A stretch of DNA of 64,000 nt from Candidatus Caldilinea saccharophila (GCA_016710365.1 JADJVW010000004.1:175732-239731); one strand, 5' to 3'; positions 10,807-24,989 are shown, numbered from the stretch's first letter. The notes: a model not told the origin generated them from the sequence alone. Numbers and translations: made by a program.

Positions 10807-10883
10807 GAACAAACGTGCGTTTGGGGCTTGACATCGCACAAATGTTCGTGTACTATTTGGGAAACATTGGGAAACAAACGTTC
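10807..10883 (+). promoter_or_regulatory. lexA promoter with three LexA-type operators
   Basis: A sigma70-type promoter, TTGACA (10828-10833), 17-bp spacer, TACTAT (10851-10856), precedes lexA. Three sites of the Gram-positive-type form GAAC-N4-GTTC occur, each with one mismatch: GAACAAACGTGC (10807-10818), GCACAAATGTTC (10836-10847, exactly inside the spacer) and AAACAAACGTTC (10872-10883, just past the start point). This layout predicts strong autorepression by LexA and induction by DNA damage. Confidence 0.85.
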
Positions 10884-10976
10884 TGTTTGGGATAACGCAC
10901 TTGGGAAATCAGCCTGCTATGGGCACCCTTGCTCGCAACAGACCAGCAGAACCAGTCCAGCAAAGGAAGATCCGCC

Positions 10977-11702
10977 ATGCATTTTTCAGACCTGTCCATG
11001 CGCCAGCAGAAGATCTTGCGCTTTATCCTGGCGTTCACAACCTCCCACCACTACCCACCCACCATCCGCGAGATCGGCGACGAGGTCGGCATCAGCAGCA
11101 CCTCGGTAGTCAACTACAATCTCAGCAAGCTGGAGGATTTTGAGTTGATCTCCCGTGACCGCGAAGTGAGCCGGGGTCTGAGTCTCAACCTATCACGGCT
11201 GGCCGAAATTGGCTTGGCGTTCGATGAATCAAATGGCGACTATGCTTCGGCCATGAACGGGCTTGCGGCGTCTGCGGGAAACGCACGCTCCACTCGTTTT
11301 CGCGTCCCGGTGTTGGGAAAGATTGCCGCCGGCCAGCCGATCCCCGTGATTCCCAGCGAACCCTACGACCCAGAAGGGTGGATCGAACTTACTGAGGGGA
11401 TGCTCAGCCTGCCTACTGGCCGGCTCTTTGCGTTGCGCGTCCAGGGAAATTCGATGATCGACGCCAGCGTCTTAAACGGCGACATCGTGATCTTGCAGCA
11501 ACAGGAAACCGCCAACAACGGCGATATGGTGGCGGCGTGGATCGAGGGCGATGAGGAAACCACCCTGAAATATCTGAAGCGGGAAGGCGACATGGTGCAT
11601 CTCATGCCTGCCAATCCTAATCCTGAATATCAGCCAATCGTGCGGCCCGCGGACAAGGTGCGCATCAACGGGAAAGTTGTCTCTGTGATCCGCATGTTGT
11701 AA
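10977..11702 (+). CDS. lexA: LexA SOS repressor
   Basis: LexA represses DNA-damage genes and cleaves itself when RecA filaments form. The 241-residue frame starts at ATG 10977 after AAGGAAGA. The N-terminal winged helix is clear (PPTIREIGDEVGISSTSVV), the cleavage site Ala-Gly is in GKIAAGQPIP, and the catalytic dyad is Ser in VQGNSMID and Lys in TTLKYLKREG. It sits in a plus-strand DNA-maintenance group with recO and a MazG-like gene, has its own promoter with three operators, and ends at an intrinsic terminator shared with acpP. Confidence 0.97.
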   Translation: MHFSDLSMRQQKILRFILAFTTSHHYPPTIREIGDEVGISSTSVVNYNLSKLEDFELISRDREVSRGLSLNLSRLAEIGLAFDESNGDYASAMNGLAASAGNARSTRFRVPVLGKIAAGQPIPVIPSEPYDPEGWIELTEGMLSLPTGRLFALRVQGNSMIDASVLNGDIVILQQQETANNGDMVAAWIEGDEETTLKYLKREGDMVHLMPANPNPEYQPIVRPADKVRINGKVVSVIRML

Positions 11703-11717
11703 TTTGTCGCCAATCAA

Positions 11718-11744
11718 AAAAAGCGGGCACTCTGCCCGCTTTTT
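11718..11744. terminator. Bidirectional intrinsic terminator between lexA and acpP
   Basis: Arms 11718-11729 and 11733-11744 (AGCGGGCA/TGCCCGCT core, 3-nt loop) are flanked by A-runs on the left and T-runs on the right, so it works for lexA on the plus strand and acpP on the minus strand. Confidence 0.9.
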
Positions 11745-11761
11745 CGATTTCAGACCCGCGT

Positions 11762-12007
11762 TTACGCACCCGACGCGCCATCGAGATAATGCACCGCGTC
11801 CCCGACGGTGATGATCTTCTGTGCATCTTCGTCGTTGATCTCACCGCCAAATTCTTCTTCGAACGCCATAATTAATTCCACCAGATCCAGGCTGTCCGCC
11901 TCTAGATCGTCACGGAAGTTGGCTTCCATGGAAACTTCGTCTGCATCGACGCCGAGTTGGTCGACGATGATTGCGCGTACGCGCTCAAAGGTGCTGTTTT
12001 CCGCCAT
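11762..12007 (-). CDS. acpP: Acyl carrier protein
   Basis: An 81-residue acidic carrier protein that holds growing fatty-acyl chains on a phosphopantetheine arm. The attachment Ser lies in EADSLDLVELIM near residue 38. I choose ATG 12007 because GAGGAG lies at the right distance and the length fits the family; the longer upstream frame is untranslated leader. It is monocistronic here, with its own promoter and a terminator shared with lexA. Confidence 0.96.
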   Translation of the reverse strand: MAENSTFERVRAIIVDQLGVDADEVSMEANFRDDLEADSLDLVELIMAFEEEFGGEINDEDAQKIITVGDAVHYLDGASGA

Positions 12008-12137
12008 AATGGCAATCTCCTCTGTCAATGATTTAATGGTAACTGGTCGATCGTGGCGCAATCTTCTCTCGCCAGGATCGCGCATCAAGATATTGTCTCC
12101 TACGTTTTGTTTGCCGACGGGCAAAACAATAAAGTTC

Positions 12138-12167
12138 ATTGTAGTGCAGCGCTTGTCCCCCTGTCAA
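12138..12167 (-). promoter_or_regulatory. acpP promoter
   Basis: On the minus strand TTGACA (12167-12162) and TACAAT (12143-12138) are separated by 18 bp. Transcription would start about 125 nt before the acpP ATG, leaving a rather long leader in which I see no known riboswitch. Confidence 0.7.
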
Positions 12168-12389
12168 ACATAGCTCAATCTTCGGTCTAATTTGTATTGC
12201 ACCCAATTCCCTGCTGCCCTTACCCATAACACGCGTCGTCCGCGTCAGTTGCGCCAATCGGCCAGCAATTGTAGAGGAATACTTTGGCAACCCCCTCGCA
12301 ACCCTCACCCGCAATACTGGAGCCGGAGTTCTTGTTCGCTCATCTGTCGAACATTCGACGCACATTCAGGGATTTTCCCGCCGTCGCTT

Positions 12390-12504
<115 letters not shown>

Positions 12505-12506
<2 letters not shown>

Positions 12507-13298
12507 ACCAGCCCAACCGGGCGCGCACCCAATCCAGCAACAGGGCGCCCGCTGTGTCAGATAATTCCCGCTCTGTTCCCGCATAGCGCGCAGCCGCGGC
12601 TTCCACCACATCGCGCAACGGAACGGGGAGGCGTGGCCGCGTCCATGCCACCCCTTCCGCTTTTGACAGCACCCGTTGCTCTTCGACGGCCGCCAATGTA
12701 CGACAGGCGTTCAGCACGGCGTACACCAGGGATGCGTTGCCGGCTATTTGCGCCCACACAAAATCACGGCGCAGCGAGCCGAGGTAATCGCCCAAGGAAC
12801 CTCGATTTCAGCGCCTCGATCGGCGCCCCACAGACATAACCCGCGCTGCTGAATCACCGTGAAGTGCGCGGCGAGATCGGCGCCAACCCCGCCTTCGCCT
12901 GGCAACGCGGCCGGATTTGCCAGCATTTGCATCGCGCCGGTGCGGTGCATCTCGCTGTAATGCAGGTCGAACGGGGTTGGATGGCGCCACGGGGCGATCT
13001 GCGCATAGTGAACGGTGCTGATTTCAACCGGAGCGGGCGCGCCCGAAGCAGCCAGCAAGGCGCGCATGGCGCGGTGCACGTCCTGCGCAGAGGTTCCTGT
13101 GTGACTCACCAGGTCAATGTCGCTTGCCCCAGGGTGGAAGCAGCCCATTGCCAATGAGCCATGTAGATAGAGGCCAAGCAGGTTTTCCCCGGCGCCTTCG
13201 TATAGAGAACGGATGATTGCGTCGAGTTGGCGCTTGATCGGTGGTGCAATGCTCTGGAGTTGGAGTGGCAGCGTGGTAATCGATGTTCGCATATTCAT
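12505..13298 (-). CDS. Aminoglycoside nucleotidyltransferase-like protein, AadA/DUF4111 type (frameshifted)
   Basis: The N-terminal frame (ATG 13298) has the nucleotidyltransferase signature LHGSLAMGCFHPGASDIDLV with the G-S and D-x-D metal residues. Near 12794-12799 one base is lost or gained, and the adjacent frame continues with the C-terminal helical domain (YLGSLRRDFVWAQ, RVLSKAEGVAW), which matches the ANT(3'')/ANT(9) family tail. Joined, it is about 264 residues, the usual length for the family. It could modify an aminoglycoside, but environmental members often have unknown substrates; resistance should not be assumed. Confidence 0.8.
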
Positions 13299-13489
13299 TT
13301 TTTGCCCTTTAGCCTCTGGATAGGCTTGTTCGGATAGTCACAATTTAGAAAACTTTCGTGATGATTTTTCCTATTGCGCATAGAAAGATGCGATGCTATG
13401 ATCGCTCTCGACTGCCGGAATTCTGACTGCACTACCGTTACCGTCTCGCAGCAGAATTGCTTTTGCCATCGAATCAGGAGGATATACTC

Positions 13490-15580
13490 ATGTGGCAACA
13501 CGTACACACGCACCTCAGACAGGTGCGGCCCAGCCGGTGGCCGCAACGTCTGAGCGGCGTAAGTCCAGGTCTTCGGCGCGGCGTAAGCCTTGTCGTGGTC
13601 GTCGCCATCATTGCCAGTATGGTTACCGTCGCCATCTGGCCGACCCCGACGAGCGCCTCGCTCACCAATGTATTGTACAACGGAGGCTTCGAGCAAGGGT
13701 TCAGCAACCAGGCCGGTTGTGGAGCCGTGGGCAGCGGTTGGCAGTGCTTCACCAATGGAGGCGCGGCTAATTATGGCTTCTATGACGACCAGTGGGATCG
13801 CGTCGTCAGCGAAGGCAGCCACAGCCAACTGATCGAAGTCAACACCAAGGGCATCATGGTGGGGGATCCGGACCGCTACGCCGGCATCTTCCAAACTGTG
13901 CCTGTCGCCAGTTGGGCCGACTATTCTTTGAGCCTGAAAGGTATCATCCGCACAACGAGCCTTGACGGCGACCCGTGGCGTTATCGGGTCCAGGTGGGGT
14001 GGACGTTCGGCCCGCACCCCGACTGGACTAGGGTTACCAACTGGCAGGATACGGGGTGGGATAAATATTATCCTCGCACCGAGCCAGGCAATTTCAGCAG
14101 CTTCCTGACCAAGTTCCGCAGCGAAGCCGACTATATGACGGTTTATATCCGAGTCTGGAAGAAATGGGGCGTGCCCAACGAAGAGTTGGATGTGAACTTC
14201 GACGCGATCTCGCTTGTCGGCCCCAGTTCGCAATGGTATGGACAGGCGCCCGTCGATCCCGGCTACGGCGTCCCGCCCGTCGATGTTGGCTATGGCGTGC
14301 CGCTTGTAGATCCCGGCTACATTGATGCCGGCTATGGTGTACAGCCGCCGGCTGTCGATCCTGGCTACGGCGCGCCGCTTGTAGACCCCGGTTATATTGA
14401 CCCCGGTTACACAATGCAGCCTGTCCACCCGATCTATCCGCTTCCAGAAGGCGCGTGCGTTGGCCCAAATCTGGTGTACAACGGCGATTTCGAGCGTGGC
14501 TTCAACGCCATCTCGTTGGGAAAGGTCGGCAACAGTTGGGGCTACTTCACCAACGGCGGGGGCGCTGCCTACGGTTTTTACGATGACGAATGGTATCGCG
14601 TGCGCTCTGATGGCGCTCACAGCCAACTCATCGAAATCAACACGAAGAACCTCTTCCCTGTCGATAATGACCGCTACGCAGGCATCTATCAGTACATCAC
14701 AGGGTTGCACCCTGGCGTAACCTACGAGTTTACGATGCATGGCTTGTTGCGCGGGGCAGGGAATGAGGACGATCCCTATCGGTTTGCAGCACAGTGGGGG
14801 TATGCGCCTGGCTACACCGGGGAGTGGAACGCGATCTCGAATTGGACGGAGATGAACTTCGGCCCGATCTCGAAACGCACCGACCCCGCGGCGCTGACCA
14901 GCTATACGGCGAAGTTTGTGGCGCCATCCACCGATGTCACGCTGTTTATCCGTGGCTGGAAGAAGTGGGGCATCTCCAACGTCGAGATGGACTTCAACAT
15001 CGACGGCGTAGCGCTGACAGCGTGTGGTGGACATGGTGGGCCGGTGCAACCGCCGATCTCCATCGTGCCGCCCATCGGCTGCACACCGCTGCCGGATTGC
15101 TCGGTGTGGCCGCCCGTATTCGAGCCGCCCATTGCTCAACCGCCGATCATTCAACCGCCTATCGGTGGGTGTTGGCAGAAGCCTGATTGTGGCGGGTCTT
15201 GGGGCCCGGTCGATCCTGGCTTTGGGTGCACCTATGTCGTGCAACCCGGCGACACCCTTGCCTCGATAGCCTACCAGCTTGGCGTCAGCCTGCACGAGTT
15301 GATCTATGCGAACAACATCGTGAATCCTGACCTCATCTTCGTAGGCCAGACCCTCATCCTCCCAGGGTGTGAGGGGCAGGCGATTCCTTACGATTCGTCT
15401 GTAGCGTATCCTGTTGACCCGGTTCACCCGGCGTCCGGCCAAACCTATACGGTGCAGCCCGGCGACACGTTGAGCCAAATCGCAGCGTGGTACGGCATCT
15501 CTGTCGATTACCTATGCGAGGTCAACGAACTCTGGAACCCCAACATGATCTATGTTGGGCAGGTGCTAATCATTCCGTAG
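13490..15580 (+). CDS. Secreted or surface protein with two beta-sandwich modules and two LysM domains
   Basis: The 696-residue protein starts at ATG 13490 after AGGAGG. A long Arg-rich N-region and a hydrophobic span at about 33-50 form a signal peptide or anchor. Two homologous modules follow (about 57-245 and 325-515), each opening with LYNGGFEQGF or VYNGDFERGF, containing TNGG...YGFYDD and SHSQLIE, and ending in RxWKKWG; they look like CBM4/9-type carbohydrate-binding sandwiches. Between them is a linker of repeated VDPGYG/VDPGYID units. After a Pro-rich stretch come two LysM domains (VQPGDTLASIAYQLGVSL and VQPGDTLSQIAAWYGISV) that bind peptidoglycan or chitin-like sugars. A 727-residue open frame on the opposite strand is a GC-bias shadow. 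Confidence 0.85.
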   Translation: MWQHVHTHLRQVRPSRWPQRLSGVSPGLRRGVSLVVVVAIIASMVTVAIWPTPTSASLTNVLYNGGFEQGFSNQAGCGAVGSGWQCFTNGGAANYGFYDDQWDRVVSEGSHSQLIEVNTKGIMVGDPDRYAGIFQTVPVASWADYSLSLKGIIRTTSLDGDPWRYRVQVGWTFGPHPDWTRVTNWQDTGWDKYYPRTEPGNFSSFLTKFRSEADYMTVYIRVWKKWGVPNEELDVNFDAISLVGPSSQWYGQAPVDPGYGVPPVDVGYGVPLVDPGYIDAGYGVQPPAVDPGYGAPLVDPGYIDPGYTMQPVHPIYPLPEGACVGPNLVYNGDFERGFNAISLGKVGNSWGYFTNGGGAAYGFYDDEWYRVRSDGAHSQLIEINTKNLFPVDNDRYAGIYQYITGLHPGVTYEFTMHGLLRGAGNEDDPYRFAAQWGYAPGYTGEWNAISNWTEMNFGPISKRTDPAALTSYTAKFVAPSTDVTLFIRGWKKWGISNVEMDFNIDGVALTACGGHGGPVQPPISIVPPIGCTPLPDCSVWPPVFEPPIAQPPIIQPPIGGCWQKPDCGGSWGPVDPGFGCTYVVQPGDTLASIAYQLGVSLHELIYANNIVNPDLIFVGQTLILPGCEGQAIPYDSSVAYPVDPVHPASGQTYTVQPGDTLSQIAAWYGISVDYLCEVNELWNPNMIYVGQVLIIP

Positions 15581-15911
15581 ACGGTACGGGTTGATTAGAT
15601 AAACTCCTTCGATGGCAGTGCAGGCTGCGGTTCCGGCTCCGCAGCCTGCGCTGCATTCCAGCCCAAACATCTGGCGCCGAACACAAGGCAATCAACCGAG
15701 GGGTGATCCGGATGCCCAGAGCGTGCGAAACGCACCGGAACAACAGCAATGTCAGATGGTTGGATTGGAAGGGGAGAGACCGGCGGCGCTGTGCGGAGCG
15801 TCGCCGCTTCTGCTGTAGCTGAGACCGCAGTCAGCTAAGTTCAAGCAATAAACGAGGGCGCTCATTCACAAATGGGCGCCCTCGTTGTTTCTTGCAGCAG
15901 ATTCGCGTTGC
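15581..15911. terminator. Gene-free stretch with a bidirectional terminator at 15851-15886
   Basis: Arms 15851-15861 and 15876-15886 pair perfectly (AACGAGGGCGC) and are followed by TGTTTCTT on the plus strand. The hairpin closes the LysM gene and also lies at the end of the minus-strand SH3 gene. A second GC hairpin near 15620-15650 has no T-run. I see no gene in this interval. Confidence 0.75.
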
Positions 15912-16718
15912 CTATTCCAGCGGGCTGAGCCAACGTTCGACATTGTCCGATTCCGCGGCCCACCCTTCGACGTCGCCGCTGTCAGAGCGGATTTGGAACC
16001 AGGTGTAGCCGTTGGACTCTTGCGGCCCGCCAGTGACGGTGAATTCCAACCCAGGGTTGACTCTGGTGACGATGGTGGCATCGGTGCCTGGCGTCTCGCG
16101 TACGGACAGTTGTCCGCCCTCGGACATCGTCACGCGCACGCGTTCGCCTACACGCGGGGAGCGATCCACCGGTTCCGGCTCGCCAAGTTGCGGGCTGAGA
16201 GTGTCGCTTTCCCCATCGTTTTCGATCGCCCAACCGACGTTGCCTTCACCGTCGTCAAGCCGCCACCAACGATAGCCTTCGCCATCCACCGGCCCTTCGA
16301 CAATGGTAATTTTCAAGCGGGAAGGCAAATAGCGGATAAGCTCCGCCGAGGTGGAAGGTTCACTGCGCATGTTGACGCCATCCGGGGCGACGACGCGCGC
16401 CGATTCACCCACCGCAAGTGCTGTCCCAGGAATCGGTGTTGGTGTAAAGGTGGCGGTTGGCTCTGCCAGCGGGGTGTCGGTGACAACGGGTAGAATTGGT
16501 GTTTCCAGCGTGACCGGCCCGCCAGATGGGCCGGTAGGCTGCATGGTGGCGCTTGCATCGACGATGGGTGCGGTCGGCGTTGGCGTCGGGCGGCTGGCAA
16601 AGCTGCCACATGCCAACGTCGGCGCCAGCCAGATCAATGCAACTGCCAGCACAGCTCGTAGTTGCCAGCGCCGGCTCAACCGGGGGCGAGCGGGCGTTGG
16701 TGTATCATCAATGTTCAT
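15912..16718 (-). CDS. Probable lipoprotein with two bacterial SH3 domains
   Basis: A 268-residue exported protein. A signal peptide with an Arg-rich start and hydrophobic core (LRAVLAVALIWLAP) ends at TLAC, an acceptable lipobox. A Pro/Thr-rich linker (about 40-95) follows, then two SH3b repeats: VNMRSEPSTSAELIRYLP with WWRLDDGEGNVGW, and LSVRETPGTDATIVTRV with WFQIRSDSGDVEGW. Such domains usually bind cell-wall peptides. It stands alone, back to back with a tandem repeat and the serA gene; the ligand is unknown. Confidence 0.8.
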   Translation of the reverse strand: MNIDDTPTPARPRLSRRWQLRAVLAVALIWLAPTLACGSFASRPTPTPTAPIVDASATMQPTGPSGGPVTLETPILPVVTDTPLAEPTATFTPTPIPGTALAVGESARVVAPDGVNMRSEPSTSAELIRYLPSRLKITIVEGPVDGEGYRWWRLDDGEGNVGWAIENDGESDTLSPQLGEPEPVDRSPRVGERVRVTMSEGGQLSVRETPGTDATIVTRVNPGLEFTVTGGPQESNGYTWFQIRSDSGDVEGWAAESDNVERWLSPLE

Positions 16719-16789
16719 AAATCGAGATTATACCCTATGCATTCGTTGCTGGCTATCTCAAAAACAGGCAAATTACGTTGCTTTCAATA

Positions 16790-16901
16790 ACGCATTACGC
16801 ATCACGTATTACGCATCGCGCATCACGCATCACGCATCACGCATCACGCATCACGCATCACGCATCACGCATCACGTATCACGCATCACGTATTACGCAA
16901 T
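16790..16901. repeat. 7-bp tandem repeat array
   Basis: About 16 copies of a 7-bp unit ACGCATC, with variants ACGCATT, ACGTATT and ACGTATC at both edges and identical copies in the middle. The array sits between the serA stop and the SH3 gene start. The purity of the centre suggests recent slippage. It is a simple repeat, not a CRISPR array, because there are no spacers. Confidence 0.9.
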
Positions 16902-16907
16902 AACTCG

Positions 16908-18501
16908 TCACAGCGTAATTGCCTTCAGCCACTGGATGTGTGGCATGGCGCTGATGGAAGCCTGCAATTGCGGCGTGGTCGCCTCATCCGTGCCGAGCGC
17001 CATAATGGCTTCACTGCGTGGGGCGCGGCGGCCAACGTGCATAAAGCTGATGTTGACATCGGCGTTGCCAAGCAATGTGCCGACCGCGCCGATGATGCCT
17101 GGCCGGTCGTTGTGGAGCGCCAGCAGCACATGGCCGGCCGCGGGAAAATCCACCCAGAGCTCGTTGATGGCGACAATGTGCGGTTCGCCTTGCAGCAGCG
17201 CGCCGCGCACGGTCCACCGCTGCGACCCCGACGTGGAACGCAGCGTCAACAAGCTTTCGTAGGCAAACTCGCGCTGGTGCTTCTTGCGTTCGATCAGGTT
17301 CATCCCGCGTTTCTCAGCCATCAAGCCGGCGTTGACCAGGTTGATGCGCACCGAGACGACATCCGCCAACATGCCTTTGATCACCGCTGCGCGAATATAG
17401 GTCAGGTCAAACTCCCGCCAGATCGCCCTCTGCGGTGAACTCCACGTCGCCCATGCCCCGCGCCCCAGTTGTTTCATAAAGCGCCCATGCGTTCGGCAAG
17501 GTCGATGTAGGGCACCAGGAGTTCGAGATCTCGGGGCGGAATGATCGGCGCGTTGACCGCATAGCGCGCGGGCCGGTCGTTCAGCACATCGAGCACTTGC
17601 AGCGCCACATCCTCGGCGACTTTTTCCTGCGCCTCCACGGTGCTGCCGCCCAGGTGCGGTGACAGGATAATGTTCGAGCAGCGGCGCAGCGGGCTGTCGG
17701 CGTCGGGTGGCTCTTGTTCGTAGACGTCGAGCGCGGCCCCGGCCAGCTTGCCCGCTTCGACCGCTTCGACCAGCGCCTGCTCGTCGACAATTCCCCCGCG
17801 CGCGACGTTGATCAAGCGTGCGGTCGGCTGCATGATGGCCAGCCGTTCGCGGCTGATCAGGTGACGCGTCTGCGGCGTCAGCGGCACGTGCAGCGTGAGA
17901 AAGTCAGCGCGCGCCACCAGTGTGTCGAGATCGACCAGCTCGACCCCGCGCTGGTTGGCATATTCCGCGGTGACGTAGGGGTCGTAGGCCAATACATTCA
18001 TGCCCAAACCTTGCGCACGCCGCGCCACTTCTTGCGCTACGCGCCCCAACCCCACCGTGCCCAGGAACTTGCCGCGCACTTCAACGCCCATAAACTTGTC
18101 GCGCTTCCACAGTCCGGCGCGCACGTGTGCGTCCGCCTGCGGAATGTTGCGCGCCAGCGCCATCAGCATGGCGACCGTGTGCTCCGCGGCCGCGACGACA
18201 TTTCCAGTCGGCGCGTTGACGACGACGATGCCGGCCTGGGTGGCCGCTTCCACGTTGATGTTGTCTACGCCAACGCCGGCCCGCCCCACGACGCGCAGGC
18301 GCGTCCCTGCACGCAGCACCTCCGCCGTAACCTGCGTGGCGCTGCGCACGAGCAAAGCGTCAAATTTGGGAATGATTTCGAGCAGCTTCTCCGGGGACAG
18401 TCCCGTCTGGACTGTGACTTAACATTGGGCGCGGCTCGCAGCGCGGCCAGGCCGACATCCGACATGCTGTCGCTCACAAGCACGCTAAATTGATTTGTCA
18501 T
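16908..18501 (-). CDS. serA: D-3-phosphoglycerate dehydrogenase (multiple small frameshifts)
   Basis: SerA oxidises 3-phosphoglycerate to 3-phosphohydroxypyruvate, the entry to serine synthesis. From ATG 18501 the reading frame breaks near 18420, then runs through the NAD domain (GRAGVGVDNINVEAAT, LGRVAQEVARRAQG, LINVARGGIVDE, SPHLGGSTVEAQ with catalytic Arg/Glu/His). Near 17483 it shifts again into the ASB domain, with two compensating indels at G-runs near 17442 and 17415, and ends in an ACT domain (ALHNDRPGIIGAVGTLLG). Corrected length is about 530 residues, typical for the long form. Four indels in one gene, mostly in G/C runs, argue for read error. It follows argS by 20 bp. Confidence 0.93.
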
Positions 18502-18521
18502 AAATGAATTTGCTCCGAAAG

Positions 18522-20206
<1,685 letters not shown>

Positions 20207-20266
20207 GGTTGAAACCTACTTTTTCGTTGCAAGCGTGCAGGCAGGGAGGATAGTCAGAAGAAAGTG

Positions 20267-23089
<2,823 letters not shown>

Positions 23090-23101
23090 GAGTTGGAGCG
23101 G

Positions 23102-23329
23102 CTACTCGATTGTCAGGCTGCCATCTTCAACCAACGCCATGATCTGCTGATGCTTCAGGATCGAGCGCAGGGTGCGCATGCGACGTCCAGCGTCCAGCCG
23201 ATAGCGACCGGCTGGCAGGTCCAAGATGAAATTCTGGCGCGTGCGGTTGGCAAGGAAGATGATGTCGTCGGGATTTTGCCGCCAGGTATACTCTTGTGTA
23301 GCGCTATGATTAGATGCTTTGGTTGCCAT
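23102..23329 (-). CDS. Small hypothetical protein upstream of polA
   Basis: A 75-residue soluble protein, ATG 23329, with no recognised domain; the middle reads FILDLPAGRYRLDAGRRMR. Its stop is 12 bp before the polA start and in the same direction, which supports a real, co-transcribed gene. Function is unknown. Confidence 0.6.
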   Translation of the reverse strand: MATKASNHSATQEYTWRQNPDDIIFLANRTRQNFILDLPAGRYRLDAGRRMRTLRSILKHQQIMALVEDGSLTIE

Positions 23330-23444
23330 ACGCCTATCCTTTGCTCAATGTCCATGTCCCTGCGGGGCGCCAATGAGAAATGAAATCGCTTTTCTCTGCG
23401 AGTCTCTGCCTCTCTGCAACTCTGCGTCAAAGCTGTTTTCCAGG

Positions 23445-24989
23445 TCAGATGGTGCCGTCGGGCGTCGATAGTGCATTGTACTTGGCCGGGTCAGTTCTTG
23501 ACAAGAACCTGCGCCGATAGATGCGCCGCAGCAGGACAGGCGCGCGATCTTGCCAGAGTGCAATGCCGACCACCGCGCCGAAACTGGCCGCGTAGAGCAA
23601 CAAAAATGCCGCTGACAGCCATCCGCTGTGATGCGCCAGCAGCCAGGCGCCGAGCAAAGCATAAAGCATCAGGCTAAGCTCGGCCAGCATGGTGCGATCC
23701 AAAGGCAGGCGATACGTGCTGCTCCACCAGCGGTCGGCCGCGCTCTCTACGTGGAATTTCGGCGTGCGCTCGAAGTCGCCCCCGCGCGTGCGCAGCCCTT
23801 GCCAGACTGCCAACGAATTGTTGAGGCAGACGCCCATGCCCAACAGCGTCAACAGCGGCAGATAGAGCCAGCCGCCCCACCAGCGACGACCATACAGTCG
23901 CTGCTGCCCGACGGCATAGAGCAGCGGCGGCCCAAAAGAAGTCAAGCCGATCAGCGACATGGGCGAGGGCGGCGCGCCGCCCAGCAACAGCAGCGGTGGG
24001 ATGGTCAGCAGCAAAAGCAGCAACATGGGGTGAATCAGGTAGCTGCCCAGGTGAATCATGGCGGCGACGCGCACCGAGAGCGGACGGTGCTCCGCCCAGA
24101 CGCGCGCGCCCAGCTTGCGCAACGTCTGGATGCTGCCTTTGGCCCAGCGAAACTGCTGACGCTTGTAGGCGCTCAACTGCGGCGGGATCTCGGCGGGAGC
24201 AACGACGTCATTCAAGTAGAAGGGACGCCAGCCGGCAAGCTGCGCCCGATAGCTCAGATCCAAATCTTCGCACAGGGTGTCATCCTGCCAGCCACCGGTG
24301 CGTGCATCCTCGATGCAGGCGCGCCGCCAGACGCCCGCGGACCCGTTGAAGCCAAACAGAGAGCCAGCCGCCTGGCGCCCTGCTTGCTCCACAGCAAAGT
24401 GGCCGTCCAGCGCCAACGCCTGGCTGCGCGTGAGGGGCGAGTAATCACGGTTCAAATGTCCCCAGCGCGTCTGCACGAAACCGGTCTGCGCGGCGCCGGC
24501 GGCGAGAAAGTGAGGGATGGTGCGGCGCAGGAAATCGGGCGCAGGCCGGAAGTCGGCGTCGAACACGGCGATGAAGTCACCGGCGGCAAGCGGCAGCGCA
24601 TGAGCAAGCGCCCCTGCCTTGAAGCCGCTGCGCCCCTGGCGACGCACCGCGCTGATGTTGCATCCCTGCGCACGCCAGCCATCAACGCAGCGATCCACCA
24701 GCAGCGATGTGTCGTCTGTAGAGTCGTCGAGCACCTGGAGCTGGAGCCGGTCGCGCGGATAGTCGAGCAGGACGCACGCTTCGATCAACCGTTCGGCGAC
24801 GTGACGTTCGTTGTAAATCGGCAACTGCACAGTCACCGCCGGCCAGACAGTGGGGGCGGGCGAGCGGGTGGCTGGGGAGGTGCGGCGCGCCTGCCAGACA
24901 AGCCAGGCCGCGTGAAGGCTATAGATGGCTAGTCCCAGTGCGCATAGCCCATAAAGCACTTGAAGGATAAAAACGATCAATTCCTGCAT
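23445..24989 (-). CDS. Processive family-2 glycosyltransferase, cellulose/mannan-synthase-like
   Basis: A 514-residue membrane enzyme of the GT2 BcsA/CslA type that polymerises a beta-linked polysaccharide from a nucleotide sugar. One N-terminal span (about 5-28) precedes the catalytic domain with PIYNERHVAERLIEA, LDDSTDDTS, the DxD in VFDADFRPAPDF, EDLDLSYRAQL and the processivity motif QQFRWAKGS. Four to five C-terminal spans follow (from about residue 310). It most resembles glucomannan-synthase-like bacterial proteins, but the product cannot be predicted. It stands alone, with a stem-loop and promoter in the divergent region shared with the Hpt gene. Confidence 0.88.
   Translation of the reverse strand: MQELIVFILQVLYGLCALGLAIYSLHAAWLVWQARRTSPATRSPAPTVWPAVTVQLPIYNERHVAERLIEACVLLDYPRDRLQLQVLDDSTDDTSLLVDRCVDGWRAQGCNISAVRRQGRSGFKAGALAHALPLAAGDFIAVFDADFRPAPDFLRRTIPHFLAAGAAQTGFVQTRWGHLNRDYSPLTRSQALALDGHFAVEQAGRQAAGSLFGFNGSAGVWRRACIEDARTGGWQDDTLCEDLDLSYRAQLAGWRPFYLNDVVAPAEIPPQLSAYKRQQFRWAKGSIQTLRKLGARVWAEHRPLSVRVAAMIHLGSYLIHPMLLLLLLTIPPLLLLGGAPPSPMSLIGLTSFGPPLLYAVGQQRLYGRRWWGGWLYLPLLTLLGMGVCLNNSLAVWQGLRTRGGDFERTPKFHVESAADRWWSSTYRLPLDRTMLAELSLMLYALLGAWLLAHHSGWLSAAFLLLYAASFGAVVGIALWQDRAPVLLRRIYRRRFLSRTDPAKYNALSTPDGTI

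Noticed and set aside
9574..10839. 421-residue minus-strand frame over recO and the MazG-like gene
   Set aside because: Opposite strand holds two recognisable genes; no independent evidence for the shadow frame.
13295..15478. 727-residue open frame on the minus strand opposite the LysM gene
   Set aside because: It has no signal, motif or RBS and lies wholly antisense to a gene with a strong RBS, signal peptide and LysM domains; long antisense frames are common at this GC.
16790..16901. CRISPR array
   Set aside because: Repeats are 7 bp and contiguous; no spacers and no cas genes.
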